Source: Drosophila persimilis (lineage: Eukaryota > Arthropoda > Insecta > Diptera > Drosophilidae). Taken from it: a stretch of DNA of 64,000 bases. Below are positions 42,309 through 53,815 of this stretch, in pieces (position 1 is the stretch's first letter; each line of letters opens with the position of its first letter). The notes below the pieces were generated by a model. It was not told where the DNA came from and did not search any database. It was given only the letters and a program-made list of their open reading frames with translations. A program made the translations under genes and the position numbers. The stretch spans positions 1,116,001 through 1,180,000 of the forward strand of contig NW_020825327.1 in NCBI RefSeq assembly GCF_003286085.1. The letters run 5' to 3'.

Positions 42309-43091
42309 GGTAATGCACTGTCGCTTGGACTGTCAATGGTCCAGCGTCTTTCCAATCTGAAGTTAGGTGAACTGAACCAGGACCATGGCTTGTGATACCT
42401 GGCCGGCAGGTATATAATGCTAGGGGGTGGTCCCCCCAAAAAACATCAGCCATGTATGTACCTTCGGGAAAAATATGGTGCGGACAGACGTTCAAGCCCA
42501 GTTTGAAGCGTCAACCCCAACGTTGGTGAAAAGCGTAACAATCCTCTCTGGGTGTCGCCAGCAGTCACACCTCGGACATGGCGGGAGCAGGCCACTTCAG
42601 CTGTAATACTACGGCCGCAATAATGATAAGATAGGGTGATATCTTGATCCTCGTTTCAAGATAAGCCACGCTGGTGCCGCTGTAGGTTTCACCTCGTCAA
42701 GCGTGCTATATCTAACACTTGTAACGGGAAAGAGTACTTTGGTATCTGGCTGGAGAGTCTCTGAAAACCCATCCTTCTCAGATCACAAGTTCACTCAGTT
42801 TAAGTGCGATTTTAAACACGCTCCGAAGAAAGCAGTCTATCAAAAACCACCGGAACACAACTGGGATAAATTTAAAAAGACGGTTACCTCGAAACTCGAG
42901 AACTCGGGCTCAGTGTAATCTGCGGAGGATATAGTAAATAGTCCATAGAGACCCTATCCAAGGAGTAACTGTATACCTACCACGCATCGTGCATATCCCC
43001 GAGAACAAAGAAGAGGTCCAAGCCACTCTGGTCGAACTATGATCTTTCTCTCTCGCCAAACAAGCGAAATAAGAGATTAACAACGATTATC
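42309..43091 (+). mobile_element. LOA-2 copy B, 5' segment
   Basis: It begins GGTAATGCACTGTCGCTTGG, as copy A does at 26109, and is colinear through AACTGAACCAGGACCATGGC and GGTGGTCCCCCC, with deletions of ORF1. At 42690-43060 it matches the endonuclease/RT-linker part of copy A (27770-28100; GTACTTTGGTATCTGGCTGG, AACACAACTGGGATAAA). The coding content is a string of short frames. The 3' continuation is found at 51241-52165; CR1-1 copy B lies between. Confidence 0.8.
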
Positions 43092-43805
43092 GACGTGCAG
43101 GAGGGGTTCTGATTGCAGTGGACTCTAACTTCACGTCGGAACACTTCACAGTCCAAGTTCAACAGGACCTGGAATTCCTGTGTGTAAAACTGATTCTTCC
43201 CGCTTTTGCTATATTCATTACTTGCTCGTATATTCCACCTTCTTCGAATATTTCAATTTATGAGCAACACTTTTCCGCTTTAACCGTTGTTTCTTCCCCG
43301 CTATCAGATAAAGGTCATATAATAGTTCTTGGCGACTTCAACTTTCCAGGAACTGTTTGGTCTTCGGTAAACGAGTCTAGTAACCCAGTGCCCATGTCAC
43401 GACATGACTTTGTTGACGGCTTGCTTGACCTGTCCCTGTAACAAGTCAATCATGTGAAAAATTAATCAGATCCGACCATAGTGTTGTTAACCCGAGCCCT
43501 TCCGCTCACTATACCTAAAGACGCCTACCATTCTAAACTTTAAGTTTCGGTATATATAGGACCAAATGTATTGGATCGGTCGAGTAGGCTACCTGAACGT
43601 GTCCGCTACTTTCGTAAAGCCGAGTTTGCGAAGCTTAATAATCTCATTACAGATTTTAATTGGTCCGCTTTGTACTTGTGCACTGATGTCATAAAAGGCA
43701 CAAACATTTTTCTACAATGCTCTTTTTGGACATGCAAAATTTTTTTATTATTTTTTTTTTATTCTTGTGTCCCGCTTTCCTGTTCGATTAGATCAGGAAA
43801 GCCCC
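43092..43805 (+). mobile_element. CR1-1 copy B, endonuclease segment
   Basis: It starts inside the endonuclease (RRAGGVLIAVDSNFTSEHFT) and runs through ITCSYIPPSSN and VLGDFNFPGTVWSS, with frameshifts near 43441 and 43560, to the sequence just before the RT (GGAAAGCCCC at 43805). A stop replaces Ser after LDLSL. BEL sequence follows directly. Colinear with copy D 58360-59045. Confidence 0.85.
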
Positions 43806-44278
43806 TGTCGGGTCAAGCAGCTTAAATATTTTAAATTATTGCCAGTGGTGCGGCCCAAAGGAAATGCATTTTGGTGTTGTCGTTTCCAATGCCCCCACTG
43901 CAAAGATCATTTGCTACCGCATATGCGCATGCAGCGGAATTCTTTCGTCTCCATATGTCGCAATCTCTCGGACTCGGCTTAATAGCGTCCCCGAGCAGCT
44001 CTAACGCTCTCGGGCTATCATACGCTCTCGCTCGCGTCTAAGCTTGGTTCATAGGGCCCGGCAATTTGGCCCGTCAGCCCTTGCATGGGCAGTCTTGAGC
44101 TAATCGTCGCAGCTATTAGATTAACACCCTCGCATCAATCGTTCGCCCAATCATTGCCATATGTACATACGCGATAGGTTGGTTTACATATGCAAATAAA
44201 TTGTGAATTATAAACAGCCTCTCGACTTTCATTAACTTCAAATTGCAACAGTTATTAAAAACGCTTAATAGCTTAACA
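43806..44278 (+). repeat. BEL-4 5' LTR (putative)
   Basis: 473 bp with TG...CA ends, identified by the sharp break from CR1-1 at its left and by the primer-binding-like sequence two bases after its right end. There is no second copy in the window, so the limits are inferred. Confidence 0.65.
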
Positions 44279-44596
44279 TTTGGTGACCCCGACGTGATTG
44301 TGCAATAAATAATCCATCAGTGCAATCACAAACTAATATAGCATTCAAAGATCTAAACTAACTGCCATCTCAACCAGTGTCATCGACCACATAAGTTATC
44401 CATACATATATACACCGGCCTCCCTTGCATATTCGGTACTGCACGTAGCTGTTGGCTTGGGCTTCTCTTTTCGGTCATCTTCCCGCAAGAAACGTTTCTT
44501 ACACCGGTGGTTTCTTGTCGTCTATTGCTCATGTTACTCTTTGCGATCATCTTCCCGCTAGAGACGTTGGTCTTTCTGCTAACGCTGCCGCTACCA

Positions 44597-45343
44597 TGGA
44601 AATTAATACTGCTAACGAAATTCCAATGACCAGTGAGCAAAACAGGGTGTCTTTTTTGAAGCTTAAGTCAACGGAATTATGCGAGAAAATGAAAAGGTTA
44701 GCTACCGCTTGGCAGAATGAGTCGTTGGACTGTGACTACTACATGCTCGTAGTAAAGCAAGAGCAAGTCGAGAAGTTGATCGGCAAATTTGAGACGTTTC
44801 ACGGCGAGCTTGAGGAATTGGATCGAAGCGAAATTTACAGTGGTTTGTGTGACATTTTTGAGTCACTTGCAAGCTCGCTGAAGGCGGCGATTATGAGGGA
44901 AATGGCTAAGAGTAGGCCGCATGCAGTTTCATTCTACCTTGGCTGGAGGAAAAACTACGGTTGATTTTGCCGGCTCGCAATTTCTACCTCACCGTAGACA
45001 AGTACCATCCCTGCCTCCTATACAATTGCCGACGTTTAGCGGCGGGTATGCGAACTGGACGGACTTTTATTCAATGTTTGCCACCATAATCGACAGCCAT
45101 CCGGACTTAACAAACATAGAAAAGCTCCAGCATTTGCGTTCCTGTCTGCGGGATTCGGCATTGGAGACTGTTCGGTCGCTGGAAATCTCAGATGGCAATT
45201 ATGCTGTGGCATTAGATTTGTTGGAAAACAGATTCAATAATCGGCGATTGGTTTTTCAGGCACACATCAATGAGATCTTGGCACTTCAGGCTGTGGAACC
45301 TGGGTCAGTGGTCATGCTTCGGGAGCTCATATCTCATATCTAG
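44597..45343 (+). pseudogene. BEL-4 Gag fragment
   Basis: Starts MEINTANEIPMTSEQNRVSF at 44597, with a helical N-terminal part. Near 44935 the frame shifts, and the DUF1759 domain follows (LPPIQLPTFSGGYANWTDFY, LRSCLRDSALETVRSLEI, ALDLLENRFNN). It ends in a stop at 45341-45343; the zinc-finger region, protease and RT are deleted. Confidence 0.8.
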
Positions 45344-45349
45344 GCTCAT

Positions 45350-45886
45350 ATCTGAGATAGCTGGAATGAATGTATTCAAGGGAAGGTGTTACTGTTGGTG
45401 TGATTCTGCCGTTGCGCTCTCTTGGATTCGGGACGAGCCGTCAAGATTTAATATTTTTGTTGCAAATAGAGTGTCAACGATTCAGGAAATGACCAAAAAA
45501 TGGAATGGCACTATGTTCCCACAGCCTTAAACCCAGCCGACATTCTGTCTCGAGGGGCTCATCCGACTGAGCTGAATGAGTCACCTCTTTGGGCTCATGG
45601 TCCTCTATTTCTTTGCGGCTCCTCAGATGACTGGCCACCCACTGTGCTACCTGATAAGCCAGCCCTTGAACTTCGTCGGAAGGCTCTTCTGGTCAAATCG
45701 CCCTACATGGACATTATTGCTGATTCCAAGTATGCGAATTCATTTGCTTCTTTGCAACGCGTTTTCGGATACATTTACAAGTTTTGCAACCGAATTCGGC
45801 TCCCTGGACTCACTGTCTCAGACATTGAACATGGAACCCAGGTATTGCTACGACTAGTCCAGCGTACTCAGCTATGGGAGGACTGA
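45350..45886 (+). pseudogene. BEL-4 RNase H end and start of integrase region
   Basis: Two frames. One carries CWCDSAVALSWIRDEPSRF (RNase H, third acid) and VANRVSTIQEM. The next carries WHYVPTALNPADILSRGAHP and the linker ESPLWAHGPLFLCGSSDDWP, typical of the BEL/Pao RNase H-integrase junction, up to FGYIYKFCNRI. A frameshift lies near 45500, and the segment stops at 45886. Confidence 0.8.
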
Positions 45887-45937
45887 AGTCACTGCGGGCA
45901 AGGGGAGCAGTCTCCTCATCGAGCTCAATCTCAATTT

Positions 45938-46834
45938 CACCCGGTCCAGACGGTGTTCCAGGCTGTGTACCCAGGTACTCAGGTACACCAAGGCTCTGTG
46001 TGGACCCTTGCTTAAACTATTCACCCTGTCCATTGATTCTTCTTGCTTCACCCCGATCTGGAAGGAATCGTTTAGAATTCATCTCCATAAAAAAGGTAGC
46101 AAGTCTAACGAAAAAAATTATAGCGGTATAGCAAAGTTATCCGCTATTCTTAAAATATTTGAAAAGGTTTTAACTCCGCACTTGCAACATCTCGGCAAGT
46201 CACTGATATCTCTCAAACTCAGCATGGATTTATAAGGCGGCGATCAACCAGCACGAACTTGTTAGAGTTAACCTCTTTTATTACACCTTTGTTGGCTCCC
46301 TTTACCTTATTTAATGGTTCTCTTGAGAGAATTACCCTGGTGGATGATCTGGGTGTTATGTTAGACCCCATGGTAAATAAGGCTATGGGCGTGCTTGGGC
46401 TTAGAAAGATAACAAAGACTTTATATACCTCGCTTGTTCGTACGATCTTAGAATACGGCTCCTGTGTATGGTGCTCTCAGTGCAAAGTACACCAGGACCG
46501 TATAGAATCAGCAGAGAAAAAATGTTTACTCTTTGCTCTGCGGGGCCTTAACTGGGATGCGGCTGTGAGACTCTCATCTTACTCTAGTAGACTGCTATTA
46601 GTAAACCTCCCATCCTTAGTTAACCGTAGAAAAATGCTTGGTGTGATTTTTGTGCACAACTTGATCAGAGGTGACATAGACAGCCCTGATCTGTTGGGCC
46701 GCAAAAACTTCACGATTTCTATTAGACTCACTAGAAAATTTATACCGTTGTTCCTTCCACTTTGTAGATCGAATTATTCCTTGCATGAACCGTTTAGGGT
46801 CTTATGCTCGGATTATAATTCCCTCTACCATATT
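45938..46834 (+). mobile_element. CR1-1 copy B, RT segment
   Basis: Resumes at CCCGGTCCAGACGGTGTTCC (PGPDGVPGCV) and covers the RT fingers in poor condition, a deletion of the palm including YADD, then the C-terminal part (46259-46834: LVDDLGVMLDP, LEYGSCVWCSQCK, LVNRRKMLGVIFVHNLIRGD). It ends in CCATATT at the BEL-2 insertion; the 3' tail continues at 50865. Confidence 0.85.
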
Positions 46835-46942
46835 TGTTGTGAAATTAGCCGCGTAGTTTTAGTTTAATGTTTATGTGTATCACAACAAAATATTAAATAA
46901 GACCTAGTCAAATTTATACAGTAGTGAACTCATTCATAACCA
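46835..46942 (+). repeat. BEL-2 5' LTR, internally deleted
   Basis: The first ~52 bp correspond to the start of the 3' LTR and the last bases to its end; ~850 bp between them are absent. The element's promoter is probably lost. Confidence 0.8.
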
Positions 46943-47129
46943 TACGAAAATTTGGTCCTTCGAGCCGGATCATACGCGTATGATTTATTTTATATATTGA
47001 GTGATTTCGTTGACCGCTGTTCGCCATGAAGGGCCTACTGCATCGTCTAATTCAGCAACGTGGTGCCTACAAATCCCAGATAACTCACGTGGCTACGGAG
47101 GCTTAGAAGTTTGTACGGTCATTTACTTC

Positions 47130-47929
47130 ATGAAAACATTAGAGCACAAGTTAGACCGACTGGTTTCAACTTTCAACCGCTTTATGGAGCTCTCTGAAGA
47201 GCTGGTCATATATAATGATGAAGATGAATATGTGGATCCGGATAGGGATATCCCCGAATATTAGAGAAAGTTTTTTAGTGCGCATAGTATTTTCTGTGAA
47301 GCCATACGTGACCGTAGCACGTAATGAGCATGACAACTCAAATCTACTGCTGTCAAACACTGTGGAACGATTATTTGAAAGACAAACTCAACTTCTGGAG
47401 AAGATTCGGGACTTATCGGAAACCACAGAGCTGCATTTCGAGTACGCATTCCGACGTTTTCGGGCAGATACGAGGATTGGTGTCAGTTGAGTGACTTGTT
47501 CTTTGGCTGAGTCGACTACATGAGTCTTTCCAAGTGCCATTCATTATTTGAAATCCTATCTGGATGGTGAAGCGTTGTCTCTGACAAAATGTATTCCCAT
47601 TTCGGATGCCAATTACCAGGATGCATGGGAGAGGCTCGAAAATCTTTATAACAAAAAATCACTGATTTCTCGCTCGTTCATTCAAAACTTTGCCAACCGC
47701 AAAGGGCTCAAACATCGCTGAGTTGCGTAAAATAGTCAACACCGACGACGAAAGTATACGTGGCCTACATGCGCTGAGCTACGACAGCCGCGATGTGTGG
47801 CTGATTCATATCTTGGTCTCAAAGCTAGACCCTGAATGCAAGGAAGCTTGGGCAACCTCCAGTAAATCGTGCAAAGAAAATGTGACCATAAATGTTCGGC
47901 TTGTTCGGCAAGTTCGCAATGGATGGTAA
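47130..47929 (+). pseudogene. BEL-2 Gag fragments
   Basis: Short frames carrying a coiled-coil-like N-terminal region (LERQTQLLEKIRDLSE-type, 47330-47450), then the DUF1759 end (TAKGSNIAELRKIVNTDDES, YDSRDVWLIHILVSKLDPEC). Frameshifts separate them. Zinc-finger-like remnants (FNCLSRYHQVMECN-like) follow near 47930-48000 in other frames. Confidence 0.7.
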
Positions 47930-48323
47930 TTTGTGCTTCAATTGTCTAAGCCGATATCATCAAGTAATGGAGTGTAATTCCACAAACACGTGACGTCTCT
48001 GTAAGTTGAGGCACCACACTCTTGTTCATCTAGAAGATATACGCTCTGTCACGGTTTCCGCTGCTGTCAATACATCCGCTGACTCAACCGTCCGCTCATC
48101 AAGTTTCTCTGCTGATGCTGATCCTGCCGTGGTAAACCATCATACATTGGAGAGGAAATTCGTGACCAAGAGTCAGGCCATATTGCCAACGATTTTGGCC
48201 ATCACGCTCACGAGGATCTGGACACTTTGATTTGATAGTTCATGGACTGGAACGACCTAGTGATCCCGCTGAGCAACACTTCGTTCATTCGCACACCCGC
48301 AGAAACAATAGTATGTCGACTTT

Positions 48324-49865
48324 ATGGAGGATTATCTACCACGAGGACACATGGAGGTGATTCCTTCTACTACCGTAGAAGACGATCCTGCCAATCACAA
48401 TTATTTAGCCCACCACGCAGTATTTAAACCAGGGAATGGACCACCGTGGCTTTCCCAATCACATCGCACTTGGCCTCCTGCTAAGGCAAAGTTCGCACTG
48501 TCGACTGAGGACGCTGCGCGGATGGAAGTAAAGGTCAAGCCCCAAGTTAATCTACACGTTTCCGATGAAGGAAATGATCTTGATTGTATGATCAACAAAG
48601 CTTCCTCCTGGTCACATCTCTTGCGGACAATAAGCTGTTGCTTTCGCTTTGTACATCGACTTCATTGCAAGGACCGCCTGTCATCGTTTTTATCGTCATG
48701 GGAGCTTCAATATGCCCGCTCTAGGGTAATTAAACAAGTCCAGATGGAGTTCTTCCAAGTGGAGTACAAACAGCTGAGTACTGGACAAGCTCTTTCTCAA
48801 AAATCCAAGCTGATGCGCAACACTCCATTTGTTGACGAACAAGGAATTCTGCGCGTAGGAGGACGCAGTGGCAATTCGATGGCAGCCTATTATACAAAAC
48901 ATCCCATAATTCTTCCAAAGGAATCACCAGTCGCTGTTTTGCTAGCTAGACACCAGCATGTCACATCGCTACACGCTGGAGTCGAATTTATGTTACACAC
49001 GTTAGGACAGAAATATTGGATCCTTGGAACACGTAACATAGTCCGCATAATTGTATTGAATTGCAAGATTTGTTTCCTCCAGCGCAAAGGTTCGAGCACA
49101 CAATTCATGGCTGACCGTCCCGCCTTTCGCGTTCAGCACACCCGCTGCTTTCTTCATTCTGGATTGAATTACGCTGGCCCAGTTACCATCAAGACATCAG
49201 CAGGTCGGACACCGAAGTTTGGCAAAGCTTGGTTTGCCATCTTTGTTTGTCTGTCCAGCAAAGCAATTCATATAGAGCTCGTCAGTGATTTGACGACTCC
49301 TGCATTTATCGCCGCTTTCAAACGGTTTTGGTCTCGAGATTTTCTCGGTTTTCTGGCGAGTCAGGAAATCAACTGGCACTTTATTCCGCCGTCTGCCCCG
49401 CATTTTGGAGGTATTTGGGAGACCGGCGTACGATCTATCAAGCTCCACCTGCGCCGAGTAATTGGTAGCAGTGCGATGACTTTCGAGGAATATTCAACAA
49501 TTTGAACCCAGATTGAAGGCTTACTCAACTCTCGCCCACTGTGCGTGCCCAGTGATCACAGCTTGGATCCCCTTACCCCCGCTCATTTTATTACAGGTGA
49601 ACTTCACATGTCCGTGCCGGAGCAGTCCTTGTTAGACGTCAACATTAACAGAGTGCAGCGTTGGAAGTTCTGGAAACGTTGGAGTCTAGAATACCTTGTT
49701 TCCTTGCAACCTCGCACGAAATGGCAGCAGGAGTCCAACAACATAACCGTGGACACTCATGTGGTACTGAAGGAGCTGAATCAACCGCCTAGCAAGTGGA
49801 TGCTTGGGCGAAGTTCATCCCTGCCAAGACGAGAGGAGTTTATAAGAGACCTATTACCAAACTTT
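48324..49865 (+). pseudogene. BEL-2 integrase with a residual linker
   Basis: After a large deletion of the protease, RT and most of RNase H, the frame from 48324 enters the linker (SSWSHLLRTISCCFRFVHRL) and then integrase: HQHVTSLHAGVEF, CKICFLQRKG (zinc-binding), SGLNYAGPV (the first catalytic Asp is Asn) and HFGGIWETGVRSIK (Glu). The second Asp region is missing: FKRFWSRDFLGFL goes straight to EINWHFIPP. TGA at 49503-49505 precedes a continuing C-terminal domain (49545-49850: TPAHFITGELHMS, FWKRWSLEYLVSLQPRTKW). Confidence 0.85.
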
Positions 49866-49908
49866 CTTGGCTTCCCTTGTTCTGAACAGTCCTTCAGGGG
49901 GGCCGGTA

Positions 49909-50864
49909 TGTTAAGAAATTAGCCGCGTAGTTTTAGTTCAATGTTTATGTATATTACAACTGTCCTATTCATATGCTCATGATTGTATTGCACCGCTTAA
50001 GTAACTATTTTTACGCGCATAGCTGTGTTGTTATTGCTTGTGTCCAAAACATCACTGTAATGTTCTCACACGTATAGCTAAAGCCCGCAGATGCACACGC
50101 ATACATCGATGTTTACAGTTTTGCATTGGACCGTCGCATCATGTGTGGAAGTTAGTGGAAGTTAGTAGGAAAATAGAAGCATAATCAAACGCCCGCATAT
50201 CGATGTACCGCCGGAAATCAACCTCCGCTATTCTCACATAACTTACTACCGATATTATATAATCATCAAATATATTAAGTATAACCACTAACCATACAGT
50301 ATATAGATGTGCCAGACGGCGTTTGCAAATTTTTTTAATATATAATCAACCTGTTTAAAATAAGGAAATAAATGTGTAATTATATTATTGTAATATTTTA
50401 TATTTTGTGGTATAAATCAAACAAATAACAGCTTTTATTTCATTTCCCGCCCCCTAGTGTACCATACCCCCACCCCCTGCCCATTCTTCATTTATTTTGT
50501 TGCGGTAGGTCAGTTCATCAAAAACCCAAAACAAGAACCAAACTCAAATTTCAGTTCTAGCGGCCAGCAATACTAAACACACACACGCAAAGTACGTGAG
50601 AATGCATTTGCACCCATACACTAAAACATGCTGGAGGCAAAACAGAACCAGACCTGAGAGAGTTCAAAAAATCTGAAAAAGCATACAATCACATATTTTT
50701 GTCGAAACATATTGCGGGTGTACTAACACATGCAAAGATGTTCTCTCTGCGCTCTCTCTCTCATGATGACGTCACTCTTGGGTACGCAACGCGCTAGCCA
50801 GTGTGTGACGCTTTCGTTGTATGAACTGGCACATCTATATACTGTATGGTTAGTGGCATAACCA
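49909..50864 (+). repeat. BEL-2 3' LTR
   Basis: 956 bp, beginning TGTTAAGAAATTAGCC after a purine-rich TTCAGGGGGGCCGG and ending CATAACCA before the ATATT duplication. It contains an internal pair of CAGTATATAGATGTGCCAG-like (50297) and CTGGCACATCTATATACTG-like (50826) sequences in inverted orientation. Confidence 0.85.
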
Positions 50865-51240
50865 ATATTATATCAACCACTAATTCTCTTCCTCTTATTA
50901 AATTACTAATCCTCACACACCTTTCTAGTAATTAGTAATCGTAGTGGTATTCGTATTTGTAGTCTGAATGCATGCTTAGTTTCTTAGTAAGTGTAGTGCT
51001 AATTTTCATCGAATATTAGTCTAACGGCTATCTTTCCTGCGTTCGGTTCAGTTAACGCGTCGCGCGTCATGCGGCAGCGCCCCACGGTCGGTGGAGCGGG
51101 AGGAGGGCTGAGATTTACCTGGGATCCGCGCGTAACAGCCTTCTGCTGGTGTCACACGAGCCACTTGACGGTGCAGTAATTGCATCGCCTCTTGTCAGAT
51201 GGAGTCATTACATTGCATGCGTCAACGTCCAAATGTCGAA
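50865..51240 (+). mobile_element. CR1-1 copy B, 3' tail
   Basis: Continues the CR1-1 copy after BEL-2: ATATTATATCAACCACTAAT, then the conserved 3' UTR (CTTTCTAGTAATTAGTAATC, GCCACTTGACGGTGCAG, GCGTCAACGTCCA). Includes the additional ~95-bp segment with GTCGGTGGAGCGGGAGGAGG that copy C also has (53955-54030) and copies A and D lack. Confidence 0.85.
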
Positions 51241-52165
51241 ATGTGGAATCCGACTTAGGAGTTACAAGATGGAAATACGTAAGGCACGCGTGGAGAAACT
51301 TCTGCTACAACATCGAGAAAGTACCTGAAACGGCATAACTCCGGAAGCTTCTTTCAAAGAAGCCCACCATACAGAGTAAACTCAATCTAGACGACAGACA
51401 GTGGACAGAGGGCAGTGAAGTAGCAGCAGTAACAGAGGCCCATTTTCCTGAATGTACCGACGTCACTGATGCCAAAAAACATCAGCAAGCGAATAACAAC
51501 ACACCCAACAGATATATTACCCTCCACATACACTCCTTCGCTGGCATAAAAGCACCTGGACGGGACGGAATATTCTCAACAGGTGATTAAAGAGGTGATT
51601 ACCCCATGGCTTTCCGCAATAATCTCAGCATGTCTAAGTACGGCCTATATCCCTATCGAATAGAGAACATCGAGAGTTGTCTTTCTCCCAAATGCAAGAA
51701 AGTGCAGCCATTTGAATCCCAAGTATTACATTATATACCTCTCACTATCATTGAAAGCTTTTTTCGAAAAGGTAAAGTACATATGTATATTGCTGGTATC
51801 TCTTAAATTGAAATTTAATGCATGCACTCAGTATGGGGTGTTCCAATAGTTTCAATTCCAAGTCCAATATCTCGGCACAGTACTCGACAGCAAGCTGTCA
51901 TGGAGACCCAAAGAAGCGTGCACCCTACTCTAATGCAGGTCGAAACCCTGCAACATATCATCTGCAACTGCCCGGCTCTATTACGGGCTGAAAGATGCCT
52001 CTAAGAGAAAGCCAAGGGAACTATTTGCCTTTGCTAAAATTACCTCGATCCTCGAGGACTTTTATACTTCAAAGGCACTCCAGCCTAGGTTCATACTCCC
52101 GGTTCATACTACCAGTTCATACCTTTCTGAGTACATTATTGGGGGGTTCCACAGCGAACTCAAGG
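51241..52165 (+). mobile_element. LOA-2 copy B, 3' segment
   Basis: Resumes at CTTAGGAGTTACAAGATGGA, colinear with 28150 onward in LOA-2 copy A (GAACTTCTGCTACAACATCG, GAGAAAGTACCTGAAACG; GACAGTGGACAGAGGGCAGT). Short frames cover the RT start; most of the RT is gone. Near 51835-52110 the C-terminal region is recognisable by VETLQHIICNCPALLRAE, a CCHC-like motif usual at the end of these proteins. No intact frame remains. Confidence 0.75.
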
Positions 52166-52359
52166 TATTTTGACTCAACAGGTTTTTTTCAAGAGGTGAC
52201 ATACCATCACAGGAGGTTTCATTTTCCGACGCCTTGGCCGCTCAGTTTCGTTGCTTTGATGTTGTTAGCTGTTTATCTTTGTGCCGCCGTGCGTTTCATC
52301 TCAAGTTTGAAAGAGAAAGCTGGTATAAACCTATTAAAGACCTTTCCACTTAGCAATGG

Positions 52360-53555
52360 CCTAAAGGCTCCCCATCTCCGATATTATATTCCTTATAGCG
52401 TACAAGGCCGTCATCCATCGGGTGCTACAGGGGGATAAACGGATGTCGGGTCGGCTCGTCACAACTGTAGACTCGGAACGGGGCACAGGCGTCTCGGGTT
52501 CATGGCTTCCCCTGGATCCAAGGCGACTGTGCTTCTCGCCATGGATACAGGTGGGCACGAGCGAACCGGCACCCGCCGTAACTGTACACATCGGCGGAAG
52601 TGCGACTATACTCTCCCCGTGAGGGCGGCTGGAAACAGGTCCTGGTACGGTCTCTGACAGGATGCTGGTTAATTGTAGTCGGGCGGAGAGAAGAAAACTT
52701 TCCGTGAAATAACCCCAATCCAAGGTGACACTGTCATATGCTTAGGGATCCATGGCCGAGGGGGTGCTCGGTCGTTTATATGCGGACTCTGGATACCTGC
52801 CGACCTCCAGTTTTAATAAGGCTTCCCGGGGCAGGCGGGCTATGCCCCGGGCGACCAACCCCTTCTCGCCTACTCGTGGGACCAACTATGCCAAATTTAA
52901 AGATAAATATCAAAAACACCGCAAAGGAGCGAAAAGACCATCCCTATACTAACGCATCTGGGAAATCAGTGCCCAAAACGACGGGGAAGGAGACTAAGTC
53001 GGTCCACCGTTTCGAGGCAGCAGGCGCTGCGAGGAGAGGACCGAAAAGCCAATCGGGCCAATCCACGTCGGGGGCCCCAAGGGCGACCCGGTTACCGGGA
53101 TGGCGGCCATGGAGAGCGATATCGCGGCTGGCAGACCCCTTGGGACCGGGGACCCCTTGACAACCCCGGCAGGCGTAGCCTCTGCCTCGAAAGATAGGCC
53201 CAATTTTCAAGAGAAGAGACGTGCGACCTTCATTCGGGGCAACGACGACCTGGTGTTCCTGGCGTCTGCCCAGAGAATCGAATCGCGGCGATGGGCCAAG
53301 ACGGTCCTGCCGGACTACCAGCCAGCCAAAGCTGGCAAGGCCGCAGCCAAGGCCCCAAGCCATCGGCAACGCTCGGCGGAGGACACCACCACGCAAGTGC
53401 AACAGGCCAAGAGAACGAAAACACTGAGCAACCGCTCGTTTGCCGAGGTGGCGAGAGGAAAAACCCTAATTGTAGTCTTAGACAGGGGCTCTAAAGACGG
53501 GCAGGTTCCTCGGGACAAATGGCACCTCGTAGACAACGAGCTTCAAGACGTTCTC
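52360..53555 (+). mobile_element. LOA-3, 5' end of a third LOA-type element
   Basis: A GC-rich presumed 5' UTR (about 52360-52887) is followed by an ORF1 start. ORF1 begins with the ATG at 52888 (MPNLKINIKNTAKERKDHPY) and changes frame between about 53100 and 53160. The second frame (to 53555) is basic and ends with SFAEVARGKTLIVVLDRGS and DKWHLVDNELQDV, the block preceding the DUF4780-type domain. The remainder of the element is absent. The 195 bp before it (52166-52359) are unassigned. Confidence 0.65.
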
Positions 53556-53815
53556 CTTCGTTCGTTCTCTTTCGTAGTGATCTGACGCGTTTTTGTTTTG
53601 CGCTCCGCATATTTTCCTTTTGTTTTGCGAATACAACCGGTGTTTTCATTAAAAGACTTTAATTAACTTCCTCACCAGCCTACAATCTGGAAATCTATTT
53701 ATTATTATTTATTTAACTTCTAATTTTTCGGCTTGTCGTGTTTGTGTTGTTGCCGTGAGTACGCCTTGTATTGCATTACAGCTCTCGTCTTGTAGCTTTT
53801 GTTGTTTTATTTTTT
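53556..53815. other. Unassigned AT/T-rich segment
   Basis: Pyrimidine-rich sequence with TTTTGTTTTGCG repeated twice (53592, 53620) and T runs. It separates LOA-3 from the poly-A end of CR1-1 copy C. Could be an LTR or UTR scrap; there is no coding signal. Confidence 0.45.

Larger units (their letters stand above)
43806..45937 (+). mobile_element. BEL-4, truncated BEL/Pao element inside CR1-1 copy B
   Basis: 5' LTR-like sequence (43806-44278, TGTCGGG...TTAACA), primer-binding-like TGGTGACCCCGACGTGAT at 44281, gag, then a large deletion to the RNase H/integrase junction, ending without a 3' LTR at about 45937. CR1-1 resumes at once, but ~480 bp of CR1-1 are missing, so the right boundary is a deletion breakpoint and not an insertion end. 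Confidence 0.8.
46835..50864 (+). mobile_element. BEL-2, BEL/Pao element with unequal LTRs (4030 bp)
   Basis: Inserted in CR1-1 copy B with a perfect 5-bp duplication ATATT (46830-46834 and 50865-50869); the flanks rejoin to the CR1-1 sequence seen in copy C. The 5' LTR is only 108 bp (46835-46942) while the 3' LTR is 956 bp (49909-50864). Both start TGTT(G/A)(T/A)GAAATTAGCCGCG-like and end CATAACCA. A primer-binding-like TGGTCCTTCGAGCCGGAT is at 46953. Most of the RT and RNase H is deleted. Confidence 0.9.

Noticed and set aside
43806-45937. BEL-4 as a complete insertion with TSD
   Set aside because: No 3' LTR, and ~480 bp of CR1-1 are missing at the right side, so the right border is a deletion breakpoint.
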